A stretch of 32,325 bases of DNA from Lachnospiraceae bacterium (GTDB lineage Bacteria; Bacillota; Clostridia; Lachnospirales; Lachnospiraceae). The stretch is taken from the NCBI GenBank assembly GCA_017443065.1, contig JAFSPF010000079.1, forward strand, positions 75,326-107,650, written 5' to 3'. Below, piece by piece: positions 30,261-32,325 of the stretch. Both the position numbers and the translations under genes were made by a program. Under the pieces are notes generated by a model. The model had not been told where the DNA came from, made no database searches, and saw only the letters and a program-made list of their open reading frames with translations. Position 1 is the first letter of the stretch. Every line of letters starts with the position of its first letter.

Positions 30261-30983
30261 CTATACCCTTACATCCTGTCTTGCATATTTTCTCACACTG
30301 ATAATGGCAATGATATCCAGCGCAACCACAAACACAAGGAAGACCGTCTGCAGCACCTCGTACCCGCTGGTGACGGAGAAATCATAAAACCCGTGAATCA
30401 GCATCGGCAGAAGCAGCGCGATCGTATGATACTGTGCGGCCCTTCCCCGCAGCGCGTGCCGTTCGCAGGACTTCGCGAGGCCGTAAAAATGTCCCATGAA
30501 GATGCCGCAGATACAGTGCAGGGGGATGGCCGTTACGGCCCTCACCGGCGCCACGCCGATCCCCATCCGGAACACATACAGCAGATTCTCCGCGGCCGCA
30601 AAGCCCAGTGCGGAAAAGGCTCCGTACACCACGGCATCAAAGCGGTAGTTGAAGGCCGGATGCCGCCAGGTCGTGCGCAGTACAAGGTATTTGCCGCCCT
30701 CCTCAATCAGTCCGACGATCAGGAAGTTTTCAATGAACAAAAACAACGTGCTGTACGCATTCGGATAAACCGTCCGCAGGAACGAAACCGCCAAACGCTC
30801 CAGCCATCCCGCGGGAAAGGTTACCAGCGCGCCCAGCAGAAAGAGCTTAAACAGCAGGCCCACGGGCTCCCTTTCGACCCTGTCCTGGCGGTAAATCAAA
30901 AACATCAGAAACAGTGCCGGGAGCAGTGCCACGATCAGGCTGAACCTGAAATATGCCGCTATAAATTGAAAAATCAGTTCCAT
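30261..30983 (-). CDS. PrsW-family intramembrane metalloprotease
   Basis: 240 residues with about eight hydrophobic helices. The family's conserved motifs lie inside helices: EEGGKYL (~94-100), FAAAENLLY, the HCICGIFMGHFYGLAK helix and HGFYDFSV. The paired Glu and His residues are the predicted zinc site. PrsW in Bacillus subtilis cleaves the anti-sigma factor RsiW; the target here is unknown and no sigma/anti-sigma pair is seen in the window. Start codon directly follows the stop of the SGNH gene (TAA-ATG) with GGGAG inside that gene, so the two are coupled. Confidence 0.9.
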   Translation of the reverse strand: MELIFQFIAAYFRFSLIVALLPALFLMFLIYRQDRVEREPVGLLFKLFLLGALVTFPAGWLERLAVSFLRTVYPNAYSTLFLFIENFLIVGLIEEGGKYLVLRTTWRHPAFNYRFDAVVYGAFSALGFAAAENLLYVFRMGIGVAPVRAVTAIPLHCICGIFMGHFYGLAKSCERHALRGRAAQYHTIALLLPMLIHGFYDFSVTSGYEVLQTVFLVFVVALDIIAIISVRKYARQDVRV

Positions 30984-32162
30984 TTATTCTCCCGAAACCT
31001 GTTGCCAGGCCCAGGCTTTGATGGCCTTCGCCCAGTCATTGTAAACACTGAACTGCACATGCACGTAACGGTCGGAGGAAAGCTCCGGCTTCATGAAGTT
31101 GCCGTCCCCTTTGGAGGTCGCGGCAATGTCGATAAAGCCCAGACCGTCCTCAATTGCCATCTGTTGCAGCCGGAGGTTATACGCCGCGATATTATCCCCG
31201 TTCAGGCCGCCCTTTTTGATGCCGGGATAGGGATAGGTGGCGCTCATCACGATGATCCGCACGCCCGGTCTTGCCTCCGTGATCTTTGCAATCAGTTGCC
31301 TGTATTTGCTGATCAGGTTGTCCAGCGACGTGTAGCTGATATCATTGATTCCGAGGAACAGGAATACCGTATCCGGCCTGACGGAGGACACCACCTGCCA
31401 CGGCGGAATCCGCTTTCCCCTGTAAGGCGGATGAAGTCCGCCGCTCTTTTCGTTCAGGGCATGCGCCAGACCGTAGCTCGGCGCCGCCATAAAATGAAAT
31501 GATTTCAGCAGCGGATCTGCGCTTCCCGCACAGACCATGCCAAAGCCGGACATCACGGAATCCCCGATGAAAAGGGTTGTTCCGTAATAGTTCCGGATCA
31601 ACTGCAGCTCCTGTTCCGTATAATCACGGGTGCTCCAGTAGGAGGGCAATGTGCCGTCGGAGGTTACGGGTGCTATTACCTTGGGGAATGCATCCGCCAG
31701 GCGGATCTTTGCCATCGCGCGCATGACGTCTATCTTCACGTCTCTGATGTATGCGCTCCTGCCCTCCGATGCACCGTAATCCACAAAATGACGCCACAGA
31801 TTCTCGCGGTCGTAACCGAAGACATTCTTCAGGTCCTGATAGTCATCCGCGTAACGGATATGGTCAAACGTCGAGCGGTTGACGCCCGGCTGTACGGCCG
31901 GCAGCGTCGCGGGGGTGCCGTTTGTCAGATAGACCGTCCGCCCCTCCGCGAAGCCGGAATTAATATAATGATTCCAGAGCTGTTTTTTTTCATAGCCGAA
32001 GGTCCGCTTCAGATCTTCATAATCATCCGCATATCTTTGAAAATCAAAGCTGTCATAGGTGACTGCCGACGGCGGCGCGGCATATGCATGCATCGGCAAA
32101 GCCCCCTGCAGAAGGGACGCCAGCACGCAAAGCAGCAGTATTTTTGTCACCACACGCTTCAT
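30984..32162 (-). CDS. secreted SGNH/GDSL-type hydrolase with two N-terminal repeats
   Basis: 392 residues, start supported by GGAGG 7 nt upstream. A signal peptide (ILLLCVLASLLQGALPMHAYA) is followed by two copies of a ~45-residue module (residues ~36-80 and ~86-130) with consensus YADDYxDLKxxFGYxxxxLWxHxxxxGxxEGR, a repeat common in surface proteins of anaerobic Bacillota. The C-terminal hydrolase domain has block I GDSVMSGFG (Ser near 200), a GIND block (near 271) and a C-terminal DRYVHVQFSVYNDW with the likely catalytic Asp/His. Expected to remove acyl groups from a wall or exopolysaccharide glycan outside the cell (inference). First gene of the SGNH-prsW-apt-rel-MBL-hemZ run. Confidence 0.88.
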   Translation of the reverse strand: MKRVVTKILLLCVLASLLQGALPMHAYAAPPSAVTYDSFDFQRYADDYEDLKRTFGYEKKQLWNHYINSGFAEGRTVYLTNGTPATLPAVQPGVNRSTFDHIRYADDYQDLKNVFGYDRENLWRHFVDYGASEGRSAYIRDVKIDVMRAMAKIRLADAFPKVIAPVTSDGTLPSYWSTRDYTEQELQLIRNYYGTTLFIGDSVMSGFGMVCAGSADPLLKSFHFMAAPSYGLAHALNEKSGGLHPPYRGKRIPPWQVVSSVRPDTVFLFLGINDISYTSLDNLISKYRQLIAKITEARPGVRIIVMSATYPYPGIKKGGLNGDNIAAYNLRLQQMAIEDGLGFIDIAATSKGDGNFMKPELSSDRYVHVQFSVYNDWAKAIKAWAWQQVSGE

Positions 32163-32325
32163 TTAATAACCTCCGCAAAAAAAGAGGTAATGTAACGTTT
32201 TTCGTTACGTTTTTAGTTCAAAACCTTGATTTTATCGGGAATTCACCACTCTGAAATATAAAAAGAGCAATGACCCCCTTTTTCCTGTACAATGGAGTTA
32301 CCACATCGCCATTCACAGAGAAAGG
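32163..32325. promoter_or_regulatory. divergent upstream region at the right edge
   Basis: No complete gene. GTAACG (32192-32197) and CGTTAC (32203-32208) form a dyad with 5-nt spacer just upstream of the SGNH ribosome binding site, a possible operator or small leader hairpin. A plus-strand TACAAT (32288-32293) and an AGAGAAAGG ending at the edge look like the -10 box and ribosome binding site of a plus-strand gene that starts outside the window. No convincing -35 box is seen on either strand. Confidence 0.45.

Overview
The window looks like chromosomal DNA of a GC-rich Bacillota, most likely of the Lachnospiraceae type. This is inferred from strong AGGAGG-type ribosome binding sites, a HemZ-type coproporphyrinogen dehydrogenase, the apt-rel gene pair, a VTC/DUF4956/Cthe_2159-type surface cluster, and very large InlB-repeat/Cna_B surface proteins with a short non-LPXTG C-terminal anchor. 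No rRNA, tRNA, CRISPR array, transposase or phage gene was found. The taxonomic call is an inference; no 16S or marker search was possible.

Layout. (1) 1-5.6 kb, minus strand: a GT-C-type membrane glycosyltransferase-like gene (4175-5578), then a very large YfhO-family membrane protein that runs off the left edge. The second protein is fused to a discoidin (F5/8 C) domain and the beginning of a GH20 hexosaminidase domain. Its inter-helix loops carry in-frame tandem repeats and a duplicated palindromic element. (2) 5.6-17.6 kb: two paralogous giant secreted surface proteins, both minus strand (1576 and 1668 aa). Each ends at a strong intrinsic terminator, and each is preceded by the same structured leader RNA element (10579-10670 and 17445-17540), in which an inner stem covaries. 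Between them on the plus strand lies an AAA/DUF4143 ATPase gene with a near-consensus promoter and four 23-bp-spaced direct repeats. (3) 17.7-22.7 kb, minus strand: an operon of VTC-domain protein, DUF4956 membrane protein, Cthe_2159-type carbohydrate-binding protein, phosphodiester glycosidase and a small membrane protein. This is a cell-surface polymer module in which no CotH kinase is visible. (4) 22.9-24.9 kb, plus strand: a YihY/BrkB membrane protein that looks leaderless, and an aldo/keto reductase with a C-terminal 2x[4Fe-4S] ferredoxin-like domain. (5) 25.1-32.2 kb, minus strand: a tightly packed run of SGNH hydrolase, PrsW protease, apt, rel, MBL-fold hydrolase and hemZ, mostly with adjacent or overlapping start/stop codons. 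A new plus-strand gene probably starts just beyond the right edge.

How it fits together. Most of the window concerns the cell envelope: membrane glycosyl-transfer proteins, wall-anchored adhesins, the VTC/CBM/phosphodiester-glycosidase cluster and a secreted SGNH esterase. Housekeeping genes (purine salvage, stringent response, heme) sit at the right. The most unusual features are a family of palindromic repeats found inside coding regions in frame (the YfhO fusion gene and hemZ) and between genes (24961-25100), the paired structured leader RNAs of the adhesins, and the iteron-controlled AAA gene.
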